A stretch of DNA of 64,000 bases from Palsa-343 sp036269135 (lineage in GTDB: Bacteria > Acidobacteriota > Terriglobia > Terriglobales > Acidobacteriaceae). The notes under the pieces were generated by a model, which saw only the letters and a list, made by a program, of their open reading frames with translations, was not told where the DNA came from and did not search any database. Positions 1 through 8,823 of this stretch are shown piece by piece. Position 1 is the first letter of the stretch, and the number at the start of each line of letters is the position of its first letter. The position numbers and the translations under genes are program-made. The stretch covers positions 1-64,000 of the forward strand of contig DATASQ010000027.1 of assembly GCA_036269135.1 (NCBI GenBank), in the 5' to 3' direction.

Positions 1-1
1 G

Positions 2-1717
2 GCATTCAGCAAGCACTTAGAAGATGTATTTCCGGGTCGCGATATTCGGGCGCACAACGACGATAAGCTTCACGCCCACGGTTCGAGCACGATTACGCAC
101 GGACGCGGTTCTGTTCTTACCATCGATTTGACCAACCGCTGCAACATGATGTGCGATCCGTGCTTCATGGACGCGAACCAGGTGGGCTTCGTCCACGAAC
201 TGACGTGGGACGAGATCAAGACCATGCTGGACAACGCCATCACGATCAAGCCGCGGCGGCAGATGAGCGTGCAGTTTTCGGGCGGCGAGCCGACGCTTTC
301 GCCCTACTTCCTGGACGCGGTGGCTTATGCCCGCAAGGTGGGCTACAACTCGGTGCAGGCGGCAACCAACGGCATCGAGTTCGCAAAATCGAAGGAGCTG
401 TGCCGGGCGGCAGCGGAAGCCGGTCTGCGCTATGCGTACCTGCAGTTCGACGGAATCGGCAACGCGGCCAACTCGCACCGCAAGGTGGGGAACCTGTTCG
501 ACGTGAAGCTGCAGGCGATCCACAACCTGCACGAAGCGGGCGTGGACATTGTGCCGGTGACGACGATCATCAACGGCATCAATAACGAGCAGGTCGGACA
601 CATCATCCAGTTCGCGCTGGACAATCCCAAGAAGATCAACTTCCTGAGCTTCCAGCCGGTGAGCTTTACGGGGCGCGACGAAGCGGTGACGGACGAGCGG
701 CGAGCGGCGCAGCGGTACACGCTGAGCCACATGGCGCACGACGTGAAGAACCAGACGGGCCTGGGCGAGCCGACGCGGGACTGGTTCCCGATCAGCTTTA
801 TGAGCACCTTCAGCGACTGGGCGGACCTGGTGCACGGGCCGAACCACGAGTGGGGTCAGCTCTCCTGCGGATGCCATCCGAACTGCGGCATCGGCATGGC
901 GCTGATGATCGACAAGGAAACGAAGGAAGCGGTGCCGGTGACGGCCTTCCTGAACGCCGATCGTCTGGCGAAGGACATGGCGAAGATCAACGACGCGGCG
1001 CGGGGACGGACGCTCTCGGTAATCGGCGCGGCGCTGTCGCTGCTGCGGAACTACGATCCGCGGAAGTCGCCGACGCACTTCCGGATCGTGGACCTGCTGC
1101 AGAAGTTCGACAAGTGCTTTGGGGCGACGGGACGGAGCTACGGCAAGGTGACGGGCGACCGCACGATGAAGGACATCGAGCAGCGGCGCGCGGACCGGTG
1201 GAACTTCCTGTTCATCGCAGGCATGTGGTTCCAGGACCTGTTCAACTACGATTTCCGGCGCACGGAGCAGTGCATCATTCCGTACGCGACGCAGGAAGGC
1301 GAGATCAGCTTCTGCGCGTACAACACCGGGGTCGGGTGGCGGAACATCATCGAGAAGATGCACATGACGTCCACGCTGACGAAGTGGTACGAGGAGCATG
1401 GGCGGCATGAGATCTTCGCGGGCGGCAAGAAGGTGGGCATGGAGTCGGCACAGCACACGCTGGTGCTGAACCAGGAGCACGTGGATGCGGCGGCCAACAA
1501 CACCTTCGAGAAGAGCGGCATCGCCAAGAATGCGCGCGAGGAGAAGATCCGGGCACGCGAGGCGAAGCTGAAGCAGGATGCCGAGAACGCGAAGATGGCC
1601 AAGCTGTATCGCGAGCATGTTCTGGGCGAGAAGCCGGTCGAGGGTCTGGTATCGATCGACTCGATCGCGCCGGCGCCGAAGGCGGCGGAGAAGGCCGAGC
1701 CTGTCATGGGCGACTAA
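2..1717 (+). CDS. Radical SAM protein, COG1964/tetraether-synthase-like (5' end cut by window)
   Basis: The reading frame is open from base 2, so the gene starts outside the window; 571 residues are visible. The radical SAM cluster motif is C-N-M-M-C-D-P-C (visible residues 47-54), right after the beta strand 'LTIDLTNR'. A glycine-rich SAM-binding segment 'SGGEPTLSP' follows. A second cysteine-rich patch 'CGCHPNCG' near residues 282-289 and a late 'FCAYNTG' suggest auxiliary metal ligands. The cysteine spacing and the CHPNCG region recall COG1964 radical SAM proteins, which include archaeal tetraether synthase (Tes) and MJ0619. The tail (last ~90 residues) is highly charged and probably helical. 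A strong intrinsic terminator follows. Radical SAM assignment is firm; the Tes-like reading is inference from family memory. Another member of the broad COG1964 group remains possible. Confidence 0.85.
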   Translation, partial: AFSKHLEDVFPGRDIRAHNDDKLHAHGSSTITHGRGSVLTIDLTNRCNMMCDPCFMDANQVGFVHELTWDEIKTMLDNAITIKPRRQMSVQFSGGEPTLSPYFLDAVAYARKVGYNSVQAATNGIEFAKSKELCRAAAEAGLRYAYLQFDGIGNAANSHRKVGNLFDVKLQAIHNLHEAGVDIVPVTTIINGINNEQVGHIIQFALDNPKKINFLSFQPVSFTGRDEAVTDERRAAQRYTLSHMAHDVKNQTGLGEPTRDWFPISFMSTFSDWADLVHGPNHEWGQLSCGCHPNCGIGMALMIDKETKEAVPVTAFLNADRLAKDMAKINDAARGRTLSVIGAALSLLRNYDPRKSPTHFRIVDLLQKFDKCFGATGRSYGKVTGDRTMKDIEQRRADRWNFLFIAGMWFQDLFNYDFRRTEQCIIPYATQEGEISFCAYNTGVGWRNIIEKMHMTSTLTKWYEEHGRHEIFAGGKKVGMESAQHTLVLNQEHVDAAANNTFEKSGIAKNAREEKIRAREAKLKQDAENAKMAKLYREHVLGEKPVEGLVSIDSIAPAPKAAEKAEPVMGD

Positions 1718-1754
1718 GATCTAACAACCACACCAATCTGCCCTGGCAGCAAGC

Positions 1755-1790
1755 AAAGGCCACCCGGAAACGGGTGGCCTTTGTGTTTCT
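1755..1790 (+). terminator. Rho-independent terminator after radical SAM gene
   Basis: A perfect 12-bp stem, AAAGGCCACCCG / CGGGTGGCCTTT, encloses a GAAA tetraloop (1767-1770). A short T-rich stretch (GTGTTTCT) follows on the plus strand. It lies 38 bp after the radical SAM stop codon and ahead of the DsbA-like gene, so the two genes are probably separate transcripts. Confidence 0.85.
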
Positions 1791-1894
1791 GTGGGACTTC
1801 GCCTTGCGGCGCCTGGGATTGGGACGGGCGGGCATGCTGTGATGGCCGCCACGCGTCCGGGGCGGGGCGGGCTCCTACAATCGGGGCAACTGCC

Positions 1895-2548
1895 ATGAGA
1901 CTTCAATCCTCCTTTCAGACTTTTTGTGCGGTTCTGCTGCTGGGGACCGGCGTGTTCGGAACTTCGGCCCGGGCGCAGTTTTCGAATCCGGAGTCGGCGA
2001 CGACGGTGGTGCATAATGCTGCGGCGCTGCGGCCTCCGGCGGGGGCGAAGGTCGCGCTGCTGGAGTGGGAGGACCTGGAGTGTCCGGACTGCGCGCGGGC
2101 CAATCCCGTGCTGCAGGAGGCGGCGGCGAAGTACCGCATCCCCTGGGTGCGGCATGATTTTCCGCTGCCGCAGCACACGTGGAGCTTCGAGGCGGCGGTG
2201 GATGCGCGCTGGTTTGACACGAAGTCGAAGAAACTGGGCGATACATTCCGGGATGCGGTGTTCGCGGCGCAGCCGACGATCCACAGCGAGGACGATCTGC
2301 GGGCGTTTGCGCAGAAATTTGCGGGGACGCACGGCCTGGCGCTGCCGTTTTCCGTCGATCCGCAGGGGCGGCTGACGGCGCTGGTGAAGGCGGACACGGC
2401 GCTGGGGCAGAGTGTGGGCATCCAGCACACGCCGACGATCTGGGTGGTAACGAACCAGACGAGCGGGACACCGTTTGTGGAGGTGCTCGACCGCTCGCGG
2501 CTGTTCACGATGATCGAAGAGGCGCAGGCGCAGACGACCGGGCGCTGA
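1895..2548 (+). CDS. DsbA-like thioredoxin-fold protein, periplasmic
   Basis: 217 residues from the ATG at 1895, chosen because it gives a clean signal peptide ending near 'TSARAQ'. An in-frame start further upstream would add a non-hydrophobic leader overlapping the terminator. After the signal comes a thioredoxin fold beginning 'ALLEWEDLECPDCARANP'. The redox motif is CPDC, rather than the CPHC of classical DsbA. The segment 'VRHDFPLPQHTWS' and the late 'QHTPTIWVV' supply the helical insertion and the cis-Pro loop (TP) typical of DsbA/DsbG-type oxidoreductases. A role in thiol-disulfide exchange of exported proteins is likely. It converges with the transglutaminase gene with only 5 bp between stop codons. 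Confidence 0.8.
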   Translation: MRLQSSFQTFCAVLLLGTGVFGTSARAQFSNPESATTVVHNAAALRPPAGAKVALLEWEDLECPDCARANPVLQEAAAKYRIPWVRHDFPLPQHTWSFEAAVDARWFDTKSKKLGDTFRDAVFAAQPTIHSEDDLRAFAQKFAGTHGLALPFSVDPQGRLTALVKADTALGQSVGIQHTPTIWVVTNQTSGTPFVEVLDRSRLFTMIEEAQAQTTGR

Positions 2549-2553
2549 TCGAA

Positions 2554-3543
2554 TTATTGCTGCTGTTGCTGCTGCGACTGCTGAATCTGGAGGAGGGGTT
2601 CGGCGGGGGGCGGGGGCGCCTGGGCTTTTTCGACGAGCATGGACCAGTCTTCGGGGATGGGCAGTTCGCGTTCGAGGTCGGGCGCGGTATCGGAGGCGGT
2701 GACCTGGACGGCGACGAGAAGCTCGCTGCCGGTGCGGCCGCGGAACAGACCGCGGGTGGGAGGGACATCGGCATAGTCGCGGCCCAGGGCGGTGCGGATG
2801 TGACGGTCGCGGGCGATGAGGGCGTTAGTGGGATCGAAGCCGACCCATCCCAGCTCGGGGAGAAACGCTTCGACCCAGGCATGAGTCGCGTCGGAGGTGG
2901 AGCGGTCGTGGTCCTCGCGGCCGTGATAGAGATAGCCGCTGACATAGCGGCAGGGAATGCCGATGTGGCGGACCAGAGCGATCATGATGTGGGCAAAATC
3001 CTGGCAGACGCCGCTGCGGGCGAGCAGGGCCTCTTCGATGGGTGAGTCGACGCGGGTGGACTGTTTGACGTAACTGAAGTGATCGTAGAGGCGCTGATTG
3101 AGCTCGTAGAGCAGGGCGAGGGGATCGTCGCGACGGGTGACCTCGAGCTGGGCGGCGAGGTCGAGGAGAGCGGGAGTGGGGCGGGCGAACTCGCTGGGAA
3201 GGAGCATCTCCCAGTAATCGCCACCAGCGACAAGGGCATCGAGTTCCTGCCAGGCATCGGGAGCGAGAGCGGCGGGGATCGCCCCAAGGGGCTGGTGCTC
3301 GACGACGGACTCGGCGATGACGATGAGCTGTCCGTGGCGGCCGGGGATATCGAAATGGTGCACGTTGTTGCCCAGGTGGTCGCGGTAGGTAAAGACCCGG
3401 CAGCGGGGGCTGACGGAGAGGGAAAAGGAGAGGCAGCGCTGGTTGCTGTCGCTGCGGGGGTGCATGCGCACCTCGGTAGCGCTCTCGCCGACAGCGCGCT
3501 CGTAGACGAACTTGGTCAGGTGCCGGACAAAGTAATAGCGCAT
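2554..3543 (-). CDS. Transglutaminase-like cysteine protease/amidase family protein
   Basis: 329 residues. The N-terminal ~80 residues match the bacterial transglutaminase N-terminal beta domain (starts MRYYFVRHLTKFVYE). The catalytic core has Cys180 (SGVCQDFAH), His221 (DATHAWVE) and Asp237 (WVGFDPTN), a complete Cys-His-Asp triad. No signal peptide is seen, so it is probably cytoplasmic. The C-terminus ends in proline-rich sequence followed by a glutamine-rich tract (QQSQQQQQQ). It is the last gene of a three-gene operon with the alpha-E gene (3-bp gap) and the circularly permuted ATP-grasp gene. This trio is widely conserved in bacteria. It has been suggested to make or break peptide/isopeptide bonds, but its substrate is unknown. 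Confidence 0.88.
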   Translation of the reverse strand: MRYYFVRHLTKFVYERAVGESATEVRMHPRSDSNQRCLSFSLSVSPRCRVFTYRDHLGNNVHHFDIPGRHGQLIVIAESVVEHQPLGAIPAALAPDAWQELDALVAGGDYWEMLLPSEFARPTPALLDLAAQLEVTRRDDPLALLYELNQRLYDHFSYVKQSTRVDSPIEEALLARSGVCQDFAHIMIALVRHIGIPCRYVSGYLYHGREDHDRSTSDATHAWVEAFLPELGWVGFDPTNALIARDRHIRTALGRDYADVPPTRGLFRGRTGSELLVAVQVTASDTAPDLERELPIPEDWSMLVEKAQAPPPPAEPLLQIQQSQQQQQQ

Positions 3544-3546
3544 AGG

Positions 3547-4530
3547 CTAGACCGCCAGGGCCGTTTCCACCGAGTACTGGATGTAGACGGCATAGATAAG
3601 GTCATGGATTTCGCGGCACTGATCGAGGATGCCGCGGAGGAACTGCACGGGATCATGAGTGAGGATTTCCGCGATAGGGGCGAAGGCGAGGGTGGCGCGC
3701 AGCCGGCCGGCGACGCGCATGAGCTCGCCGCCATGCTGGGTGCGGGTGTGCTGCTGGATGGCCTCAAGGGCGTTATTGAGGGCATCGACGGCATAACGGA
3801 CGGAGTGGGGAAAGTTGGGATCGAGGAGGAGGAATTCGAGGACGCGATCGCGGGTGAGGTCCGCGGTATTGACGCGAAAGAAGGCTTCAAAGGCGGTGCA
3901 GATGCGCAGCAGGCCGACCCACTCGAGATAAGCGCCGGCGTCGTCGGTGTCGGCGCCGGGAAAGACCTCGCGCTCGTAGACATCGAGCAGGGTGGCAAGG
4001 GACCAGGCACGCTCCAGATAGCGGCCCACGCGCAGAATTTGCCAGCCTTCGCCGTGGCTCAGGGTGGTGTCGGTGACTCCCTGAAACAGATGGATGCCGT
4101 CGATGATGGTGGGGAGGAACTCGGCCAGGTTGCGTTCGGAGGGGGAGGCGGTGCGCAGGCGGCTGATCTCATGGAAGAGACCGTTGAGGCGCTGCCACTG
4201 TTCGGTGCTGATTTCATCGCGAATCTGGCGGGCATTCTCGCGAGCGGCAAAGATGCAGGCGGTAATGGAAGCGTGGCGGGTGGTGTCAAAACAGAGAGCG
4301 TGGACGAGGGCGGTGATGCCGGCGCCGCGGCCTGAGTCGCCGCCATCGTCGCCGACAGAAAATTTGGAGGCGCCGAGCGCGGTCAGCACGCGCTGCCAGC
4401 GGCGTTCGGTACTGACGCGGGAGCGATCGAGCATGAGGCCCATATTGATATCGATGAGGCGGGCGGTGTGCTCAGCGCGCTCGAGGTAACGGCTGGTCCA
4501 GTAGAGGCTGTCGGCGACCCGTGAAAGCAT
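3547..4530 (-). CDS. Alpha-E domain-containing protein
   Basis: 327 residues, all predicted helical. It begins with the hallmark 'MLSRVADSLYWTSRYLERAEHT' region (N-terminal residues 1-22), diagnostic for the alpha-E family (DUF403), and has a second copy-like 'GRYLERA' further on. There is no signal peptide or transmembrane segment. It sits between the circularly permuted ATP-grasp gene (27-bp gap upstream) and the transglutaminase gene (3 bp downstream), the usual order for this conserved trio. The molecular function is not established; it is presumed to assist the ATP-grasp ligase. Confidence 0.9.
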   Translation of the reverse strand: MLSRVADSLYWTSRYLERAEHTARLIDINMGLMLDRSRVSTERRWQRVLTALGASKFSVGDDGGDSGRGAGITALVHALCFDTTRHASITACIFAARENARQIRDEISTEQWQRLNGLFHEISRLRTASPSERNLAEFLPTIIDGIHLFQGVTDTTLSHGEGWQILRVGRYLERAWSLATLLDVYEREVFPGADTDDAGAYLEWVGLLRICTAFEAFFRVNTADLTRDRVLEFLLLDPNFPHSVRYAVDALNNALEAIQQHTRTQHGGELMRVAGRLRATLAFAPIAEILTHDPVQFLRGILDQCREIHDLIYAVYIQYSVETALAV

Positions 4531-4557
4531 CGGTTGGCTCCTTCCCTGCTGCTCCGA

Positions 4558-6069
4558 TCAGATTCCCGATCCGGATGCTTCGAGACCGCGTTCGCCGGGG
4601 CCGCTGAGGACCCAGGTATCCTTGCTGCCGCCGCCCTGCGATGAATTGACGACCAGCGAGCCCTGGCGGAGGGCGACGCGGGTAAGGCCTCCAGGGACGA
4701 TAGTGACCTTGTCGCCGAAGAGGATGTAGGGGCGGAGGTCGACGTGGCGGGGGCCGATGGAGCCGTCCTCGAGGAGACAGGGGGCGCGGGAAAAACTGAG
4801 CGTCGGCTGGGCAATGTAATTTCGGGGATCGGCATCGATCCGGCGGCGGAATTCCTCGCGTTCGTGGGCGGAACTCTGGGGGCCAACGAGCATGCCGTAG
4901 CCGCCGGATTCGCCAACAGCTTTGACGACCAGCTTGTCCAGGTTCTCTTTCACGTAGGCGCGATTTTTGGGATCGGTGAGCAGCCAGGTTTCCACGTTGT
5001 TGAGGATGGGATCTTCGCCTAGGTAGTAGCGGATGATGGCGGGGACATAGGCATAAAGAGCTTTGTCATCGGCGACGCCGGTGCCAAAGGCGTTGGCGAG
5101 GGTAACGTTGCCGGCGCGATAGGCATTGAAGAGGCCGGCGGCTCCGAGGAGGGATTCGGAACGAAAAGCAAGGGGATCGATAAAGTCGTCGTCAACACGG
5201 CGGTAGATGACGTCGACGCGCTTGAGGCCGGCGGTGGTGCGCATGTAGACGACGTTGTCGTGGATGACGAGGTCGCGGCCTTCGACAAGCTCGACGCCCA
5301 TTTGCCGGGCGAGCCAGGTGTGCTCGAAGTAAGCGGAGTTATAGACGCCGGGGGTGAGGACCACGACGGTGGGCTCGGGGCGGCCTTCGGGGGCGAGCGA
5401 GCGGAGAGTGGAGAGGAGCGCCTGCGGGTAGTGGTCAACGGGGCGCACGCCGTAGTCGCGAAACAGGCTGGGCAGGGTGCGCTTCATAATGCGGCGGTTG
5501 GTCAGCATGTAGCTGACGCCGCTGGGGACGCGCAAATTGTCTTCCAGCACGACGAACTCGCCATTATCGAGGCGGAGGAGATCGGTTCCGGCGATGGCGA
5601 CGTAGACATTGCGGGGAACGCGGAGGCCGCGCATCTGGCGGCGGAACTGAGCGCAGGTATACACGACCTCGCGGGGAACAACGCCCTGGGCGAGGATCTT
5701 CTGATCGTTATAGACGTCGTGAAGAAAGAGGTTGAGGGCGGTGATGCGCTGGGTGAGGCCGCGCTCGATGCGCTCCCATTCGTCGCCCGTGACGAGGCGA
5801 GGAATCAGATCGTAGGGGAAGATGCGCTCGGTACCCTCATCGCGTCCATAGACGGTGAACGTGATGCCCTGCATGAGGAAGGAGGCATCCGCGGATTGCT
5901 TGCGACGCCGGATCTCGTCGGGAGGCAGGGTGGTGAGTTCCTGAAAGAGGGCCTGGTAATGCGGGCGGATCCTGCCCTCCCCATCGAACATCTCGTCGAA
6001 GGCGCCATTCATGGAATAGGTGCTGAGCAGCGGATGCTCGTGCGCAGCGCGAACGGGCGTAGTCGTCAT
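4558..6069 (-). CDS. Circularly permuted type 2 ATP-grasp protein
   Basis: 503 residues from the ATG at 6069 ('MTTTPVRAAHEHPLLSTYSM'). An in-frame start upstream at 6276 would add 69 residues with no family resemblance, so the later ATG is preferred. Family landmarks are 'FDEMFDGEGRIRPHYQAL' at the start, 'GRDEGTERIFPYDLIPR', 'EDNLRVPSGVSYMLTNRR', and 'VKAVGESGGYGMLVGP' (the glycine-rich nucleotide loop of a permuted ATP-grasp). The C-terminus contains 'LRQGSLVVNSSQGGGSKDTW'. It is predicted to ligate a carboxylate to an amine using ATP, as the first gene of the operon with alpha-E and transglutaminase partners. The substrate is unknown. Confidence 0.9.
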   Translation of the reverse strand: MTTTPVRAAHEHPLLSTYSMNGAFDEMFDGEGRIRPHYQALFQELTTLPPDEIRRRKQSADASFLMQGITFTVYGRDEGTERIFPYDLIPRLVTGDEWERIERGLTQRITALNLFLHDVYNDQKILAQGVVPREVVYTCAQFRRQMRGLRVPRNVYVAIAGTDLLRLDNGEFVVLEDNLRVPSGVSYMLTNRRIMKRTLPSLFRDYGVRPVDHYPQALLSTLRSLAPEGRPEPTVVVLTPGVYNSAYFEHTWLARQMGVELVEGRDLVIHDNVVYMRTTAGLKRVDVIYRRVDDDFIDPLAFRSESLLGAAGLFNAYRAGNVTLANAFGTGVADDKALYAYVPAIIRYYLGEDPILNNVETWLLTDPKNRAYVKENLDKLVVKAVGESGGYGMLVGPQSSAHEREEFRRRIDADPRNYIAQPTLSFSRAPCLLEDGSIGPRHVDLRPYILFGDKVTIVPGGLTRVALRQGSLVVNSSQGGGSKDTWVLSGPGERGLEASGSGI

Positions 6070-6454
6070 GACGATTCCGACGGAAGACAGAAGATGAGCG
6101 AACCGTTTCGACGGGGAAACACCGCGCTGCGACGGGGCAACGTATTTGGTTTGTATCACCGGGAGGGCGGAGACGGCAAGAGAAACGCAGATGGAGCGCC
6201 GATGTCTGTCGCGCACGGGAACCATGGGTACAGGTGGGACAATGGCAGGGGGACAAAATGGGCGGACGGCAGACACGGAGTATCAGGAAGCCATGAAACG
6301 CGCTCTCGCTCGCAAGGCGTTCCTCACATCCGATGGCAAGTACCTGACCCGTGAAGAGATTCACGACCGTGATCGAGCACGGGCCGAAGAGGCGGCGATC
6401 CGCTCTTCCAGCGATAGTGAGGCTGAATCGGATTCGGCAGCGATTTCCGAGTCT
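6070..6454. other. 385-bp spacer with a protein-like open stretch but no supported gene
   Basis: The spacer lies upstream of the ATP-grasp operon and downstream of the amidohydrolase stop codon, both minus strand. On the plus strand an ATG at 6242 opens a charged, helix-prone frame ('EYQEAMKRALARKAF', 'GKYLTREEIHDRDRARAEE'). It looks coding until about 6453 but then runs without a stop through the antisense of the amidohydrolase gene. It could be a small gene that lost its end, or chance. The ATP-grasp promoter must be here, but no convincing -35/-10 pair was seen. Confidence 0.35.
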
Positions 6455-7843
6455 CTAACGGCGATAGACAACGCCGCCCTTCATGACGAACTGCACGTGT
6501 TCCACGGCGGTGATGTCGTTGAGAGGGTTGCCGGGGACGGCGATTACGTCGGCATCGAAGCCGGGCTTCAACTGGCCGACTTCTTTTTGCCAGGTGAGGA
6601 TTTGCGCGCCGTTGAGGTAGTCGGCCTGGAGGACGGCGAGCGGGGTCATGCCGTACTTCACCATCAGCTCGAATTCGCGAGCCTGGGTGCCGTGGGGGAA
6701 GGGTCCGACGTCGGAGCCGATGGCCATGGGGACGCCGGCGGCGACCTGGCGCTTGAACTCGTGGATTTTGTAGTCAAGCATGGCGTGCTCGCGAGCCGCG
6801 GCGGCGGGCGAGGGCGCGTGGTCGGCGAAGTACTCGAAGATGGTGAAGGTGGGCACGGCGGGGATGTGCTTCTCCTTCATGAGGCGCACGGTTTCGTCGC
6901 TGAGCTGGCTCGCGTGGTCGATGGAGGCGACGCCGGCTTCGGCGGCAAAGAGCGCGCCGGGCTCGCCCTGGTCGTGGACGCCAACGTTGGTGCCGAGGCG
7001 AGCGGCTTCGGCGACGGCGGCCTTGAGCTGGTCAACCGTATATTGATACGGCGTGTGGAATTCCCAGAACTCGGGATCGCTGGGCTGGGGGCCGAGGTGG
7101 TTCGCCGCGCAGAGGGGCTCGTCCATGCCGCAGGGGACGGCGTTGATGCCTCCGGGAGCTTCGGAGTCGGGGCCGGTTTCGTAGACCTTGACGAAGGTGG
7201 AGCCGTCTTTGTGCTGCTGGCGGATGGTTTCGACGAGCTGCTCGGCGTCGTTGGCGTAGTCGGCGTTGGAGAGGACGTGCTGGGCGGGGTTGTAGCCGAT
7301 GGCGTCCTCGTGGCCGCCGAGGATGGAGATGGCGTTGCCGCTGATGCGGAGGCGGGGACCGGCGATCAGGCCTTCATTGATGGAGCGCATGACGGCGGTG
7401 TCGGCGAACCCTGCGCCTTCGGTGCCCATGTCGCGCTCAGAGGTGAAGCCGGCCATGAGGTCGGCTTTGGCGGCGAGCGTGGCGAGGATGGTGCGCTGCG
7501 GAACGGACTCTTCGACGGTCTGGAGGTCTTCGGCGCCGGGATGGAGGAAGAGGTGGACGTGGACATCGATGAGGCCGGGCATGAGCGTGGTGTCGCCGAG
7601 ATCGATGACCTGCGCGCCGGCGGGGTGGTCGACCGAGGAGCCGACGGCTTTGATGCGTTCGCCTTCGACGAGGACTTCACCGGGGGAGACGATCTTGCCG
7701 GCTTCGACATCGAAGAGGCGGGCGGCATGGAGGACGATGGAATGCTGATCGGCGGCGGCGGGCGGCGCGGGCTGGGCACAGACCATGGCCGGCATGAGCG
7801 CCAACGCGGGCAAGGCTGCCGAAAGCAGATACAGGATTTTCAT
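6455..7843 (-). CDS. Secreted amidohydrolase (imidazolonepropionase/prolidase-like)
   Basis: 462 residues. The ATG at 7843 has a GGGAGG ribosome-binding site 5 bp ahead and gives a signal peptide ending at 'PAMVCAQ'. The metal-dependent hydrolase signature 'LIDVHVHLF' supplies the HxH metal pair. Downstream ligand regions are 'VGVHDQGEPG', 'SIDHASQLSD' and 'AIGSDVGPFPHGTQ' (late Asp). The N-terminal 'VLHAARLFDVEAGKIVSPGE' and C-terminal 'AVPGNPLNDITAVEHV' segments form the composite beta-sandwich typical of this family. Such exported enzymes cleave dipeptides or cyclic amides in some relatives; the substrate here is unknown. The 64-bp gap to the PagL-like gene upstream allows co-transcription. 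Confidence 0.85.
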   Translation of the reverse strand: MKILYLLSAALPALALMPAMVCAQPAPPAAADQHSIVLHAARLFDVEAGKIVSPGEVLVEGERIKAVGSSVDHPAGAQVIDLGDTTLMPGLIDVHVHLFLHPGAEDLQTVEESVPQRTILATLAAKADLMAGFTSERDMGTEGAGFADTAVMRSINEGLIAGPRLRISGNAISILGGHEDAIGYNPAQHVLSNADYANDAEQLVETIRQQHKDGSTFVKVYETGPDSEAPGGINAVPCGMDEPLCAANHLGPQPSDPEFWEFHTPYQYTVDQLKAAVAEAARLGTNVGVHDQGEPGALFAAEAGVASIDHASQLSDETVRLMKEKHIPAVPTFTIFEYFADHAPSPAAAAREHAMLDYKIHEFKRQVAAGVPMAIGSDVGPFPHGTQAREFELMVKYGMTPLAVLQADYLNGAQILTWQKEVGQLKPGFDADVIAVPGNPLNDITAVEHVQFVMKGGVVYRR

Positions 7844-7907
7844 TGCGCCTCCCGGACGGCTCCCCAGAATAGCAGGATGGGCGCGGGCCGGAGGCGCGGC
7901 GATGGCG

Positions 7908-8693
7908 TTAATGGCCGAAGGCCCAGGTGACCTGGAAGAGACCGTTGTCGATTCCGGGATTGCTGGGCGCGGTGTTGCCGTTGGAGATGTGGTGATACCG
8001 ATATTCAACGCGGACGGAGCGCGTCTTCGATCGAAAGAGTTCCAGACCCGCTCCGGCGTCGAAGAGGAAGTTGAAGGAGCCTGCGTCGGTGACGGGGATG
8101 GGCTGGGTGGAATACATGAATCCGCCGTGGCCGTCGAGAAAGGGCTGGAGACGGCGCTGCGGGCGGAAGTTCCATCGAAGGCCGACGGGGGCCATCGCCT
8201 GGCCGATGGTCCAGCGGCGATGGCAGGTTCCGGCATAGGTGATGCTCTCGAAGCCGGGAATATTGATGGTTCCTGACGTGGCAACGCACGGTCCGACGGA
8301 GGGCTCGCCGGTTCTCTCCGTGAAGGTGATGGGCGCACCCATTCCGTAGAGGGTGCCGTTGGTGATCACGATCTGGATGGGATCGCTCTCCAGCGCGACC
8401 GGCATCAGTTCGGCCTCGTATTGCCAGTTCATGGTGCGGTTAAGGATGAGCCTGCGGTCGTACGAGACCCCGAGATACAGGAGCTTACGGTTGGCCGCTT
8501 CGCCGAGCAGGATATGGCTGGAGTCGTTTGCGTAAGAAACGAAGAACCCAAAGGTGTTGAGCCTGGTGTAAGAGGGAGTCTCGGTGCGAGTCTGCGCCGA
8601 CGAGGCGGCCGGTTCGGCCAGCAGCGACGCTGCGGCCAGCAAAAGGAGCGCCACGCGGCCCAACGCAGTCACTCCCTTTGCTGACAGCCGCAT
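7908..8693 (-). CDS. Acyloxyacyl hydrolase / PagL-like outer-membrane protein
   Basis: 261 residues with an N-terminal signal peptide (cleavage near 'ASSAQT'). The C-terminal part carries the PagL-type catalytic neighbourhood 'VEYRYHHISNGNTAPSNPG', with the conserved His and Ser of lipid A 3-O-deacylase (HIS in PagL), and the protein ends in aromatic 'VTWAFGH'. Alternating hydrophobic beta strands and a glycine-rich middle fit a small outer-membrane barrel. It is expected to remove acyl chains from lipid A at the outer membrane. The middle region (~110-150) is longer than in Pseudomonas PagL and holds two cysteines ('GPCVATSG', 'AGTCHRR') that could form a disulfide. Confidence 0.7.
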   Translation of the reverse strand: MRLSAKGVTALGRVALLLLAAASLLAEPAASSAQTRTETPSYTRLNTFGFFVSYANDSSHILLGEAANRKLLYLGVSYDRRLILNRTMNWQYEAELMPVALESDPIQIVITNGTLYGMGAPITFTERTGEPSVGPCVATSGTINIPGFESITYAGTCHRRWTIGQAMAPVGLRWNFRPQRRLQPFLDGHGGFMYSTQPIPVTDAGSFNFLFDAGAGLELFRSKTRSVRVEYRYHHISNGNTAPSNPGIDNGLFQVTWAFGH

Positions 8694-8823
8694 CCGTGAT
8701 TGGTCTCCTGAGCAGGCGAGCCGGGAACTAAGTATCGGAGAAGATGCCAGTGTATCTCAGGGGTTTGCCTCGCTAAGTTAGGACATGGGGACGATCCGTG
8801 CGGCGCTCTGTTATGCTCCCGCC

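Noticed and set aside
2557..2580. Trinucleotide-like CAG/CAA run at the end of the transglutaminase gene as a separate repeat element
   Set aside because: It is short, in frame and codes for the Gln-rich tail; there is no evidence of an independent repeat.
6146..7930. 594-codon open plus-strand frame across the amidohydrolase gene
   Set aside because: Most of it is antisense to a clear amidohydrolase with a signal peptide and metal motifs. The Gly/Val/Asp-rich composition is typical of antisense frames in GC-rich DNA.
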